Assembly (NCBI GenBank): GCA_035610365.1
Contig: CM069436.1
Span: 90,893,912 to 90,957,911, forward strand
DNA: 64,000 bases
Source: Aquatica leii
Lineage: Eukaryota > Arthropoda > Insecta > Coleoptera > Lampyridae
Direction of reading: 5' to 3'
Positions 11,175-24,184 of the stretch are shown here, piece after piece. Numbering within the stretch: the stretch's first letter is position 1; every line of letters starts with the position of its first letter. The translations under genes were made by a program, and so were the position numbers. The notes under the pieces are model-generated. The model saw only the letters and a program-made list of their open reading frames with translations. It searched no databases and was not told where the DNA came from.

Positions 11175-12542
11175 TATTAAGTACTACTTTTCGGAATTTA
11201 ATTATTTCTATTATTTACTTAAACTAAAACTGATAGCTATTTCATGAAAAATGGCAACGTATACAAGTATATATTATTTACACGAAATTTAATAAGATAG
11301 ATCTACACGAACGTCGTTTTTTGCTACGAAGGAAATTTTACTGTCAATTGTGAAGTAGATAGGTCGCAAATTTTAAGTGCGCCGCAGGTTTAATGAGTAT
11401 TTAAACAAAAACTTAAAAATCAGCTAAAAAACAAAAAGTTTAAATTTTAATTTTTTATCATAAAACCACAATAAGTAAATTTTCAAAATGGTCCCTTTTT
11501 AATAGAACATTTTTATTACCAAATTTAACAACGTCTTAAAGTCGGTAAGCTAGGAGATGATAAAAATAAAAATAAGGATACATGTACGTTAAGAATAATA
11601 AAGTTTATGTAAATTACGTTTTATGTGGTTTTTTTATATTATGTATATCTTCGGATTATGGCCGTGGATAAATGATACTACATGTAAAAAAAATTGTGTT
11701 TATTGCGTCTTTATTTCCTGAGAACTATAATTGCCCACAATAGAAAACGTTCAAATTTAATTACCTTAGTTATGTAAAAGTTAACACGACAGCATCGTGT
11801 GAATTTTTAATCGCGTATTCAATAATAAAAAGTTAATGAATATGGCCGAGCAGGCGAATCACATATAAAGCAACGTAACTTAACCATAAGCTGCGATCCA
11901 TTCATTATTAATTCCTCTGAAATAATTATTTTAGCTTCTTCGACAAACGGTTGTAGATATGCTGGCAAATCAGGTGGTTTTCTATTACGCTAGTATATTC
12001 GAATTGTTTTATAACTATATTTAACACAATAATTTTGCGCTTTAGTAGTAGTATTGCTCTATAACTGCTTTTCTCTTATTTTTATAACTGAGGCTTTATG
12101 TCCTTTTAATTAACAGTTATATTGGAACTTCCGTTGTAAGTAATCTGATGCAGAAAGCAAAATTGTAATATAATATTACTAATACAACAATTATATAACG
12201 TAGTCACATACTTTATTAAAACAGTTGTATGAAACAGTTCTAAAGTGATAAATGACAAAGCTACATAGCTATTATAAATCAATTAATATTTGTAAGGGGT
12301 GAATCTCTTATAACAAATATTATATAAACGTTTACTTTTATACTTATCTTATAAGCAGTTTTATAATTTTGTTGTAAGAACGTTCTAAACATCGATTTAA
12401 AAAACAATTTTGAATCGATAACAAAATATTCTTCCAGGCAACTTTAATAGAACCATTTTACATTTAGAGAGCAACAACATAATTACAATAAAATTGAAAA
12501 GTTTTCTAACTTAAGAATTATAAAACCACTTTGTTACTTGGG
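11175..12542 (-). repeat. right inverted arm of foldback element
   Basis: Inverse counterpart of the left arm, 1368 bp and uninterrupted. It has no reading frame of note. The outer end is CTTTGTTACTTGGG. Confidence 0.85.
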
Positions 12543-12564
12543 ATTAGGCTATAAATTGTTTGAC

Positions 12565-12790
12565 TAGATGTTGTAGACAATCTAGCCGGGGGCATCTTAG
12601 TTCTAACTGTAAAGCGGCCAGATCAAGCAATAAAAAAGAATTGTTATGGCCACCGGCTAGTCCATACCGGTGAGAGAAGGTGCAAACACTGTGTGAAAAA
12701 CACAAGTCGCATCAAGTGCGGCGAGAAGTGAGATTGCAGCTTATGCCTGACAGTCTCAAAAAACTGTTTCAAAGATTTTTTTGTTTTTAA
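12565..12790 (+). mobile_element. piggyBac transposase C-terminal relic
   Basis: One frame reads GHRLVHTGERRCKHCVKNTS, then RIKCGEK, a stop, and DCSLCLTVSKNCFKDFF. Spacing of C-x2-C, C, C-x2-C and the final C-F resembles the cysteine-rich C-terminal domain of piggyBac transposases, which binds the transposon ends. The DDE catalytic part is not visible. The relic begins about 20 bases beyond the foldback terminus, so the foldback may have landed within an older piggyBac copy and separated it from upstream sequence. One in-frame stop marks it as dead. Confidence 0.6.
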
Positions 12791-15700
12791 TTAAACTATA
12801 AACGTAAAACCACTAAAAGCATTGTCAAAAATAAATTCTACTACACCCTGTAACAGTTATATAAAATTTTAAAATTTACATAGTCAATGTTTTAATTTTT
12901 TTTTACATGCCAACAGAATACTCTAGTCAAATATAATGCAAAAGTATAAAAAGTAATTGCATGAATTTGAGTTGGGTCAGTGTTAAAAAAGAATGCGGTG
13001 TAAATAAATAAGTACAAGTTTGGTATATATACACGTGTGCCGTAGAGATAAATAAAAGCGATTGTAATCATCTTATCCGCGGATGGTGTTTATTTAGGTT
13101 TGCAGTTAAACTTATTTAGTAAATGCTTGTTTTTTTATCTAGATAATTATAATATTGTGTGTTTTGTTGTGTTTTAGTGTTTAGTAAAATTAGTTACATT
13201 AAAAAACGTAATTTTTAAGTTTGCAATAATATATAGACATTTTTTTTAATTTTTAAAGTAATCTGTTCAAACATTTTAAGTCAGTTTTATATTGTGTTTT
13301 TGTTTATGTCTGTAATTTGTATAACTTATGTAATTGTGTTTTGTTAGTTAATGAATATTTATTTAAATAAATTGCATTGACTTAAAAAATGCACATTTAG
13401 TGCACAAAACGTCGCCTTAAAAAAAAGCTGAGCATTTTGATGCTTCTTTGAAAGAAAGAATAAATCTAAAAGTAAAAAAACTATACTATAAGAAATAAAT
13501 TCTGTTATTTTGTCACATTAAAGATTATTAAACAGTAACCTTAAGCTAACACAGTCAATTAAAAAATATGTTAAACTTAAATTTGTTATAAGCAAATTTA
13601 CTTTGTGTTTTTATTATTCTTTAAACAGCAAATGTAAGTTTTCTACTCCAAAATTAAAGTAATAAATTACTATTTTTGCAAAATATTACTTTTCGTTTTT
13701 TTGTTGTTAAAATATTCTATACTTAAAATTTAAATGCAAAAAAATTAGTAGTAGTAGTAAATTAATGTATGTTTTAATAAATACAAATTTTAGAATTGTA
13801 AAATTGATACTTATGCTTAGTTACTTTTTTTTACTAGGAAAGGTCTTATCAGTTTTACACTCTGTTTTTCATTTTTAAATTACAATTACAATTTTTTGAT
13901 AATTAATTAAATTAACAAAAAAAACAAAAGAAAGATATGTTTTTTTAAACATTAATTAATTACAAATAAAATGATTTTATGTATAGATATTTATTAAAGT
14001 ATTTTTGCCAATTGATATTGTTCCATTTTTCCAAAAATATTATTCTGCTAATTAAAAAAAAGTTTTAAACTCAAACTAATAACAATTAAATTAAACAGGT
14101 GATTAAATATTATACTTTACAAAATAATAATTTTACTTTTTTAATTAAAAAAGTAGATGTTCTATGTTCGCAGTAATTTTCATTACTGGCATTATTAAGC
14201 TTATCTAGTAAACTTACACAAAAGTCTAAATATATGTTTGAATCGATGCTATTGATGTATAAAGCAGCAATTACTAAAGTTTCTATTTATGATTTTATCT
14301 GTAGGTCTAATAATTAACAAAATGTGTTTTGCAACAACATTTTTATAAGTTAATTTTAATTAAACTTTGAATAAATTTATGAATAAAAAAAATATATTGT
14401 ATTTAATAACATTTAAATTAAAATAAAATTGAAATTAACGTTTATGAAACAAATACAAACATTTAATTAATGTAAATAAAATTAATAATTGCATTAAATT
14501 AAAAATAACATGATACTTAATTTTTTACAGCCATAGAAGTAAAACCGTTTTTATTAAACACAATTTTTTTTCATACTTTTATTTTGTTTTATGTTGGAGT
14601 ACTTTTAATTGCTATACAACAACTAAATAAAATATGAAAATATACCTTACGTTCTCAATGAGTACTTTTTAATAACCGTCGTTGATTATTTACTTTTGTT
14701 GATGTTATAAATTTTGTTTAAAGCCAAACTAACGACAAGGTTGATGAATTTATTTCTGTATAATTTAGAAGGGTTGTATAAATTTGCGGAATACGAGAAT
14801 GTAACGAAACTTTGCCGAGAGAAATAAATGTTTTAACGTAGATTCTCCTTGGTGTCTAAAACTGGAAGCCGTTGTTTTAATTTTATTTTAAAAAAATTAT
14901 ATTTAAAAAAATTTAATTTACATTCTTGTGCTGATTGGTTATATTGTAAATGTACAATTTTTTATGTTTCCTTTTTAACGTTCATTGCTTAAAATTTGTT
15001 TTTGTGTAATAACACTCAAATTATACAAACAATATAATTTTACATAATAACATGTCGGCACAATTATAAAACATTACTAAATTCATCACAAAAATTTATA
15101 TTTTCGTAAAAAATTTAGAAATGTTTTTATACGATGCTAGCATTTTTATATAATTAATTAATGCTGTAAAAAACAGTGTTAACGTAAATATAATATTACA
15201 CTTACTTTTATACTACAAAAGCTAACAGATTAACACTTCAAAGTACATTTTGGGAGATATTTTAGTTTAAAGTATGTAAGAATTAAATTTTAAATATGCA
15301 TCTTAAGCTTTGATGTTTTTTTTAAAACTAAGTAAAACTGACTTACAAAAAAAATTAAAATACAATGACATTTACAAAAGTTGAATTATTAGACAAAGTT
15401 AAATAATATTGTAAATATTTGTCATTAAAAACAAGTATTATTTTAGTAGTTCAAATGTATAGTTGTAATTAAAGAATTAGTCAGTTTATTGTTTTTTGTC
15501 AGTTTTTTTAAAATTTGTTACTTGTAAATATTGTGCAAATGTAATATTAGTGTTTTTTTTTGCAATGGAATTCTGAAATTATATTATTTTTTTATCATAA
15601 TTACATAAAAACCTAAAAAATAAAAAAAATTAAATAGAAAAGCATTTAATTTGTAAATATTAAAAATTTACAAAAATTGTACTCAAAAAAAGCAAAACAA

Positions 15701-16199
15701 AGATTTTACAACAAAAAATTACATAAATTATGTTTTTTAAAAGAAAATATATTTTAAGAAAAATTTTAAACATGTTACGAGCGAACAAAAGTTGCTAGCG
15801 ACTAACCCAGTTGAATTTGAAGATTTCGGTCGTAAGCTTCGTTATAAAACAAATTAAAAAGGCGCCAAAACGATTGGAAACTAGAATGACAGACATCGTT
15901 TAAATCCATCTAACTATGTTTTTTTTTTCAATAAGAAACAAAGAAGAGGTTCAAAAAAAGCATTAGGTAAGCAAGGCAAGTACATATATAATTTAATAAA
16001 ATTAAATAATACATAATTTTAAAGTTATTCGTTGATTTAAGGTAGAACTAGGGACGTTACACTCGTTGCAAATCGCATTTATCGTAAATTGAGGTCATCG
16101 AAACAAAAACTTACATACGTTAATTGTGATAATGACTATATCTAGTTCGTACGTATTTCACGTCCGACAAATGTACAAATTACTGACAAGTAAAAAAAA
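12791..16199. other. AT-rich sequence without recognised content
   Basis: Low-complexity AT-rich DNA with a few short trinucleotide runs (for example near 13747). No coding similarity, RNA gene or inverted repeat of note was recognised. Confidence 0.5.
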
Positions 16200-16600
16200 A
16201 GGAATATTTACGGTGGTCCATGTCGATAGCTAACGCACGATTCAACCATCCCCTAAAATCGCTAAAGAAATTAAGCAAAGATTAGATATAGAATGGTATC
16301 ACAATTAATTTGCTCATCGACAAACAATGAATTCGAATTAAATGCGTCGAACATTGAAGTAATCTTCACTTTCTTAAAAAGTGGCCTAATTAATCGAGAG
16401 CCTCTTTTTTTGTACGTGCTCTTGAGTATAGAGTGCAGCAGAAACTAATTGATTACTAATGAATCTTGCCAACTTGGCTTAACACGTGCCATCGTAAAAC
16501 GCTAAAAAAATTACAGGAAAATCAACGTAAATTACCAAAAAGATGTATCCTAACTCACCCCAGGCAATGTGACACTTGTGAAGTGTACCACAAACACCGG
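16200..16600 (+). pseudogene. possible Tc1/mariner-type transposase relic
   Basis: One frame gives DSTIPKIAKEIKQRLDIE and a neighbouring frame IRIKC / RRTLK. Their order resembles the second helix-turn-helix of Tc1-like transposases ('...eIa.eL.l..s..TVrrrL'). No DDE motif or terminal repeat was found. The evidence is a short weak resemblance only; it could be chance. Confidence 0.3.
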
Positions 16601-16639
16601 AAAAAATTATTTTCCTTTCGTTGAAAAATTCTAGCTGTC

Positions 16640-18880
16640 AAAAGTAACCACTCTACGGCGCATGACTGTCATATCAAAAAGTAGGCATTACTAGAACAAA
16701 TTCTATACTCGTAAAATTTTTAACATACCAACTTTTTAACATAACAAACTTTTGTTTTCTAGAATACAAACAACCCGCACTTAAAACAAAATTTAACCAA
16801 TTAAACAAATTTAGTTTGTAGCAAGTAACAGTGCGCCAATCGCGCGGCTTAGTTAGATGTCCCACTTATTTGTTGTTCATGAATTGCGGTTGGGATGGAT
16901 AAGTTAATCGTTTTTTACTGTATTCGTCGTTGGTCAACGATTGCGTTTTGTCAAATACAAAAAATTTCTTACGGTTTTTGAACTATCTGGGGTAGCTAAA
17001 TACCCCACGCGATTTATTACGTTGTGTTCTTGCTGAGTGTATTCTTTTCAATAATTTTATTTATATAAGTTGTAAGGTAAGCTCGATGTTTTCATATGAT
17101 TTTTATATTTTGTTTTCAATTCGTTAGTTGTAACCGTCGTTTAAAATAAATGACTAGTTCTTTGATTATTTGCGTGAAGGACCCGGTATTTGGATTGACG
17201 TTATTCATTTCATGTATTTGGATCTGTTTTAATGGATTTTAGATTGATTTTAATAAGTTATTTTACGTTTTTGAATCCAACTTCATAATTTGAAGTTGTT
17301 GATAAGGTTTTGTATTTTGCTACGCGGTGAATCATCTGATTCTGCGATTCTGTTTATTGAGCATATTTGTTTGTTTGATCAGAATTCCAGTGGTAATTTA
17401 TGTTTCCCTTCTGAAATATCATTGTAATTAAATATATTTTAGCCGTTTGTTTATTTTAAGTTTTTTGTTTTAAGTGCATTCTCAGTACATTCGTACTTGG
17501 TTTCTTTGTGTTAGTCGATTAAATGACGTGAGAATGAAATTATTATTTTAATTTATTAAACAGCTTAATCTTGACGACAGTAACGTAATATAATGTTTTG
17601 TTAATTTGACACTTTTACGTAGAAACAAACGCCGTGGTCAAATACTACAATTTTGACGTTATTTGATCAGCTTGCCTCCTTGTCGCACTTCTTAATGAGA
17701 TTGTTTTCTTTCTTGGAGTTTCGAACACAGCCATTGGGGAAATGGTAACGCGTGAATTTTTAATGCAGTTAGTGGAGTGTTACTCCAATTCGTAAAATCT
17801 ACGGTTTTAAGTAAATTTCACGCGCTTTCGGTCTATATTTTACGTAGTGTAAAACCGTGTTCGTCGAGTGTTACGACGCGGCTACATCTTCGCTTTGGCG
17901 GCGGTTCTTGAAAACCTCCCGTTGGTACATAGTCTTTTGGGGATACCTTCCAACGTTTCTTCCCGTATTCAGCTGGCAACCCAGGATCAACCACAAGTTC
18001 TTTCCTGGACAATTCAAGGTATTTATTTTGTACCGATTATTTAAATGTGGTGAAATTTTTGTTTACGCGTTTGTGTTTTAAAAGCTTTGGGTTGTAAGTA
18101 AAATCAGAAGTGTCGCGAATTAATGAATGTAACGATAATGTAATTGATAATTGATTATTGTCTGGATTTGCCGTGTAAAAAAATTTGTTTGACGTTAACC
18201 AGATAATTTTACTATTAAAGTTTATATTTTGATTTGATAATAAATGAATTTATTTTATTTTATAATTAATTAATTTCAATGTAACGCGCACACGGCCGTG
18301 CATTAGGTAATTAAGATTTTCCATTTGTTTTTTTTCGTTTTATTTCTTTAACTTTTGTTTCTTTTTTTTGTCTTTGTGCATTTATTCATTTAAGTTTAAT
18401 TTTTTTTTTATTAAACGTTCATTTTACGAACATTTTTTTTTGTTTTGTTTTTTTTTTAAATTTTGTTAACTTTGGGATTTTTAATACTATTATTTTATTT
18501 TATTTTTAAGTGTTCAAATAAATGTTAAATCGTAAACAAGCTTTTAATTCCGTCGCCCTCCGCGTTACGTGAATTTTTTTTTTAATTATTTTAGATTTTA
18601 GTGAGATACACTCTATTAAGGTAAGTCCATTTAGAGTGTATTCTTCAGAAGCGGGCTTGTGGTTGGCAAGGGCCAGAAGTCCATTAAGCTTTACTACTTC
18701 CTGGTGGCCTTTGATTTTACCTTTTTGATTTTGTGGTTTCGTCAAGTTTTCCAAAAAATTCACGAAATTTTGAATATAACCCACCCGGTCTTCACTAAGC
18801 ACCGGCATAACACCGTTTATGTTACTTTATTTCAGGCAAGTGTCATTTTTTCCTCTTTTGCATGTAACATAGTATCACTG
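16640..18880. other. unassigned GC-richer block with T-rich plus strand
   Basis: Base composition changes here: many CG dinucleotides and mixed-complexity sequence against the AT-rich flanks, with T-rich runs on the plus strand. A stable hairpin, TGGGGTA-GCTAAA-TACCCCA, sits at 16988-17007. A donor-like CAAGGTATTT (about 18014) and an acceptor-like TTTATTTCAGG (about 18827) are present. Open frames of 74 codons (17857-18081) and 100 codons (18808-18506, minus) match nothing I know. It resembles the noncoding LTR/leader of an LTR element, or a noncoding transcript, but I found no paired repeat within the window. Function is unknown. Confidence 0.35.
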
Positions 18881-19079
18881 TAAAAAATGGCAAGCCGAGA
18901 TCCAGTTGAAAGAACTGAAAAACAAGGAACGGAATAATAGTTGTCAACTTCCACTTCAGCAAAAAATTAAATCAAAACAATATAGCACGTAACTATTCCA
19001 AAGACAATGGTTTTAAATATATCATTTTTATTGCCAAAAGTATACTTTTTGACGGTTGTTAATATTAGATTATTTGTTG

Positions 19080-19740
19080 GTATTCCAGTGTGCTATGAAA
19101 ACAACTGCTAATTTTGACAAACAAGGATTGAATGCTCTATTGTAAAAGTTAGTGAACAGTGTTTTTATAATTTTGCATTAAAATTCATTTTCTCCTAAAG
19201 TAATAGTCGATAGGATTTATGTACGTAAAGCAAATGACGAGAACTGTCTGTTGGCCAAAAGAATGCACCAAGAGCAGTTTCTTAAATAAAGGCAATCTAT
19301 AAAAAAATTTCAAAATCTAATGGAACGTTTAAACAAACGGGAAATGTGGCATACGTTAAATAAAGAAAATAAATTTAAGGTGTTTTTGACTGTGACTGAG
19401 AATCCACATGTAAGTAGTAGAAATTTATTGCAACAATTAGATATTTGTCAATCTACTACACAGAAAATTAAAAAAAATAATGTACCCACATCATAGCTAT
19501 TACAAGAGTTGAGCGAATATGATTAAAAATCGGCATTTTGTAATTAGGCTCAAATAATAATGAATGTAGATATTTTTTTTTACTTGGTCTTGTTTGTGGA
19601 TGAAACCAAATTTTACAAAAATAATAATAATAAAAACACAAAAAATGTATTAGGTGGTATTAATGGAGATCATATAATACGAACCCATTTTTTAATAGTA
19701 CTGTAAATAAATTTATTTTGAATTTTTGCAAATTTACTTA
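19080..19740 (+). pseudogene. mariner-type (Tc1/IS630 superfamily) transposase relic
   Basis: A frame from about 19360 reads KFKVFLTVTENPHVSSRNLL, then QQLDICQSTTQKIKKNNVPT. This fits the helix-turn-helix of a mariner-like family ('...v..NPh.StR.la...gis.stv.riL'). The next segment, LLQELSEYD, and then LVLFVDETKFYKN (about 19585-19620), match the 'Q.L...D...R..FC' block and the catalytic 'lFtDEa.Ft.nG' block. GGINGDHIIRTHFL follows near 19650. Upstream, SNGTFKQTGNVAYVK fits the first helix-turn-helix linker. Several stops interrupt it. These enzymes cut and paste DNA at TA targets; terminal repeats were not located. Confidence 0.65.
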
Positions 19741-20019
19741 CCTCAAATATTTAAAATTATTCCATAGTATATGTTAATTTGTGTTGGATTTAGCTGGTTC
19801 AGGGTGATAAATAACGATAACTTATTTACGCAGATGAAAAATAAATTGTTTACTTTTAACGTTTACTCTTAAGATTACAATTTCAGACTGGCTTAAAATG
19901 GTATACAAAGGGGTGATATGCCACCACTACAAACGCATAAAGGTGCAGCATTAACATACTCCATAGCATTGAAATACAAATTTCAATAACACACAAATAT
20001 AAATACATGAAGGTAAACA

Positions 20020-21120
20020 ACTATCAAAATAAAAGGTATTGTAATAATAATAAACAAAACAGAAATTTCTTGGCTTGGCTTAGACCCTTGGGCAGTGGGA
20101 AAATTCTGGTAACAGCTCTCCTTACAACACCAGTGGCGGTTTTCAGACTTACCACGCGAGTAATGCGATCACCACCTGGATGCAATGTTTGAATCCTAGC
20201 AACGCGCCATTGATACGAAGGAAGATTTTCATCCTTTACAATCACGAGATCCCCTTCTGCTAAATTTGTAGCATTGTGTTGCCATTTTTGACGGCGTTGT
20301 AACTCGGACAAATATTCGGATGACCATCGTTGGATAAAGTTTTTGCACGAGCTCGTAACGAATTAACCGATTATTTGGTACTGTTTGTATATTGGGATCG
20401 TCAGTTTCAGTTAATGGTCTTCCCACCAACAAGTAAGCGGGTGTAAGAGGAGTAAGATCGTTTGGATCAGTTGTCAGAGGGCATAGCGGTCTGGAGTTTA
20501 ACACACTTCTATCTGAGTTAACAATGTGTACAGTTCTTCAAAGGTAAATAAAGCATTACCGACAATACGCCTTAAATGACGTTTAATTGATTTAACGCAA
20601 GACTCCCATAGTCCACCTTGATGTGGAGCGTAAGAAGGTATAAAGTGCCATTTTATTTCACTATGTTCCAGTTCATTTTTAAGTTTATTATGATTTTGAA
20701 TTGATTTAAGTAACCTATGCAATTCATTGTTCGCACCTATGAAAGTTTTGGCGTTATCGGAATAAAGCTCGGCTGGTTTTCCACGACGAGCAATAAATCT
20801 TCTAAGCGACATTATAAAACTATTTACGGTCAAATCAGATACAAGCTCCAAGTGTGCAGCCTTTGTGGCAAAACAAACAAAAACACATATGTAAGTTTTA
20901 AGGGTTTTGTAGTATCTTGCTTTGCGATCGCGTATCAATATTGGACCAGCGTAGTCTAATCCAGTATAAAGAAATGGAAATGAAGAGCAAATACGCGGTG
21001 ACGGCAGGTTTCCCATCATGGGATTGATAAATCCGGGGGAAAAGCAAAAGCACTTAATACAATTGTGCACGACTTGTCTAGCTAAATGAGAACGGCCAAA
21101 ACTTGTTCCAAACTGTAGCT
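20020..21120 (-). mobile_element. BEL/Pao LTR retrotransposon fragment (integrase end)
   Basis: Minus-strand pieces correspond to the BEL/Pao integrase: HNCIKCFCFSPGFINPMMGN (zinc-binding end), then a core with LDYAGPILIRDRK, the SDNAKTFIGANNEL region and PHQGGLWESCVKSIK, and a C-terminal domain near 20024-20311. The family differs from the copy at 22.5 kb, judged by clear residue differences in shared blocks. No LTRs or upstream pol were seen. It is a broken fossil fragment with a few breaks, older than the neighbouring intact copy. Confidence 0.85.
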
Positions 21121-22513
21121 AACAAGAGCTGAGGGAGTTTGTTTATTCTTTTCAAACAAGTTTAAACTTGCACAAGTTAGTGTAATTCTGACACACACTT
21201 AATACCGATAAGTAAGAAAGATATGTACACTGTATATACCAGTGTTATTTTTAAATAAATACAAAAAAAGTAGAAGTGTTTTTAAAAACAAACGTTGTGT
21301 GTTATAAATAACTTTTAAATTTCAATATAGTAATTTAACTCACTTATAAAACGTTTATTAATACAAATACAGTTAGTTCGAAAAGTAGATCGACTGTAAA
21401 CTAACTAATAATTAAAATCCCAAATTGCAATTTGGGAGCGTAGCTTTAATATTCTCTAGTTGTTACCTGTTTGCATTTCCATCGCACAAATTATTGTGTT
21501 TATTCTAGTTAATTAATTTTCCTTAATTACACGCATGAATTAAATTTTATATAACAAAATTAGTAGATCTGGAAAATAATTTACGAGATACTTCCTAAAG
21601 TAACATTACAATCTAATTGTGTTTGTATTGCTAATAATTGTTGTTTTAGCAATTTTCAAGACTTAAAATTTTATTTGCTTTTAATAAAAAACACTTTGTA
21701 TGCGCGTAAAAACTGTTAACAAAAAATATTAAAACTTATAAAAATAGCTAGTTAGTATTTATACGTATGTAAATAACAACAAAAAAATTTTAATATTGAT
21801 GAGCAGTTTGCTAATAAATTAATGTTGTACATATATATAAAAATAAAGTTAATCAAAAATTCTAGAATAAATAAATAAAACAATAATAAGGATTTTTAAT
21901 AATACAATAAACAAATTAGATTTGATTATAAATTAAACATATTTAATATATTTATAACAACAGGTGAAATCAATTTTCAAAAAACTTTTTTTACAGTTTT
22001 ATATTTTTTTATTCTGTAAATTTTACTATTAAACACTATTATTAAAAAATATGTATTAACAACGAAATAAAAAAAGTTGTTGAACCATTCTAACAAGATT
22101 AAGATTTATAAAAAACTTTTTAAAAATACGTAGATCTTGTGTTGATATGAAAGCAAGAACTGCTTTGTGTCGCTAAATAACAAAAACTAAACATTTATAA
22201 AACTGTCGAAAAAGAAAAACGCTCGTATCTTGAAAACGATTTATTTACGATTCCATATACCTTACATACATACATTTTAACATCATAACTTTTTAACTTG
22301 TTTTATATTTAAGATATTTTTGTAGCAATATAAATTATACAAACGTTACTTTTGACCAATTAGAAATTTAAAAAAAAATATTTCTTATGGTGATTAAAAC
22401 AGAAATTTATTTCTCAACATTTATTTTCATCCAATATTAAACTTTTTTTTACGTGTTTTAATAAAATATTGGTGAAAACAATAAGATTATTATTGTCCAA
22501 GTTTTCTTTAAAC
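21121..22513. other. AT-rich spacer
   Basis: No coding similarity or structured repeat was recognised between the two BEL/Pao copies. Confidence 0.5.
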
Positions 22514-22518
22514 GTTTC

Positions 22519-22738
22519 TGTTAATAATTGTGCAAAAGGAATGTGTGCTGCCTAGTAAAAGGTGTGTATTTTATATACAACTTGAAAAGTGTGCGTACTT
22601 GAAATCACGTTGGTGATAGAGTTTTTTTTTGTTATTATTATTTTAATTAACGACAGAACAATGTTTGTATAAGTATAAAAAAAATAAAAGTATTTTTTTT
22701 ACATAAAAACTGCGTTTTAAATCCAAAACTTAATTACA
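22519..22738 (+). repeat. 5' LTR of BEL/Pao element
   Basis: It starts TGTTAATAATTG and ends CTTAATTACA, matching 28721-28941 at about 98% by eye. It is preceded by the target duplication GTTTC. Confidence 0.95.
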
Positions 22739-22743
22739 TATAT

Positions 22744-22761
22744 TGGTCCTACGAGCCTGAT
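22744..22761 (+). other. candidate primer-binding site
   Basis: TGGTCCTACGAGCCTGAT begins five bases after the 5' LTR. The initial TGG is the complement of a tRNA CCA end. The priming tRNA is not identified here. Confidence 0.6.
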
Positions 22762-23224
22762 AACGAGAAAATCGTGGATTAAATTCAGTATTCATTCGTC
22801 CATATTTTAAGAAAAAGAGAAAGTGATAATTAACAATTCAAGTGGCGATATGGTGACATCACTACATCATCACAAATCAAAAGAGGCGTAATCTGGAGTA
22901 TTCAACAATTATACGAGTTAACACAATGGTGAATGGCAAAAAAGAAAAATTCTTACACATATCCTTTATGATTTGAGTAAAGAGTAACAAACAAACTTTG
23001 ATACAAACACTTTCATACAATAAACTTAATTAGATTTATTTTTGTAGAAGGTCAACAAACGATCAATCTTTTGAGTAACAGTTGAGACAACTGCCCATAT
23101 CCGAGAGACCTACCGAGTTGAGTTCCATTTGAGTATCGATTGTGAGTACACTTAACACTTAATCCTTTCAAACGTTCTTGCAAACCACAATATTCGAGTT
23201 ATTTTGTTTACATTTTATTGTATC

Positions 23225-24110
23225 ATGTCGAAAACAAAGAGTCAAAGTATTTCAAGTGCACAAACCTCTTCAGCACCTGAAAGAAAGTAGTTATTTTCCA
23301 AATTAAACAATCGAGTCAATAAATTAAAAAGTTTCGAACAATTTGTTAATCAATGTAATATTCTTGAGATTAACGAGGAAATATTGGAACAATTAATTAC
23401 GAGAATTGAGTATGTCAAACCTTTATTAAATGAGTACGAAAATTTGTATGATGAATTTGTAGCATTTAAGTTCGAAGATGCAAGCGTGCCTAGTAATAAC
23501 GAGTTTGAGGCTTCACTTGGAAGTGCGATCAGTAAGGCTAAATTAATTATTAAACAATACGAAAAGACAGAAAAAGAGTATAATCAGCATAATATCTCTG
23601 GTACTTCTATAGGTTTAAATGTTGCACCTTGTGTGAAGTTACCTGAAATCAGTTTACTAAGTTTTACAGGCGAAATTTCAGTTTTCCAATTTTATCGAGA
23701 GATTTATGTTCTGTGTCGATCGAAATCCTAATTTAACGGACGATCTCAAATTGACCTATTTACAATCTTGTCTAAAAGCGCCCGCGTCTGAAATATTAAC
23801 AGGTTTACCAATAATTGGTAGCAATTATAAAATTGCATTAGATCTTTTACGAAACAGGTATCAGAATAAGCGTCTTTTAGTTTTCCAGCAGCTTGAGCAA
23901 ATATTCGAGAGTTCTAAATTAAATAAAGAAAACGGCTTAAGAAATTTTTATGATTTAATCACAAAACACTTAAAAACCGTTGATAGCTTAAATCTTTCAG
24001 ACTCTGACTACAAGAGTGCCATAATAGCTTATCTAATAAAATCCAAGGGTGATACTCGAACAATTGTAGAGTTTTCTAAACAATTTCCAGAGGATATAGC
24101 TAATTTCTAA
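23225..24110 (+). pseudogene. gag region of BEL/Pao element
   Basis: The stretch between the leader and the zinc-knuckle region codes, over adjoining frames, for a BEL-type Gag. The part around 23590-24000 (LPEISLLSFTGEISVFQFYR and QNKRLLVFQQLEQIF) fits the DUF1759-like Gag segment of this superfamily. Gag normally forms the particle shell. Interrupted; treated as part of the fossil element. Confidence 0.8.
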
Positions 24111-24184
24111 GTGACAGGTGTAGACTAATCGATGATATAAGTGTTTGCTTAAAGAAAAACTTAATTCACTATCCCTCCAACGTA

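Larger units (their letters stand above)
7665..12542. mobile_element. large foldback element, about 4.9 kb, with long inverted arms
   Basis: The two ends are inverted copies of each other: the left starts CCCAAGTAACAAAG at 7665 and the right ends CTTTGTTACTTGGG at 12542. The arms are colinear over about 1.37 kb, ending at 9751 on the left and 11175 on the right, around a 1.4-kb loop. The left arm is longer because a block of about 0.9 kb is inserted in it. Flanks show ATTACA before and ATTAGG after, so a target duplication is at best imperfect. No transposase was seen, so the element is non-autonomous and its superfamily unassigned. Arm identity is roughly 80-90% by eye, so it is not recent. 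The loop carries a minus-strand PLE fragment. Confidence 0.8.

Noticed and set aside
17857-18081. A 74-codon open frame with Trp-rich text.
   Set aside because: No domain, no supporting context and no continuation; more likely chance in the GC-richer block.
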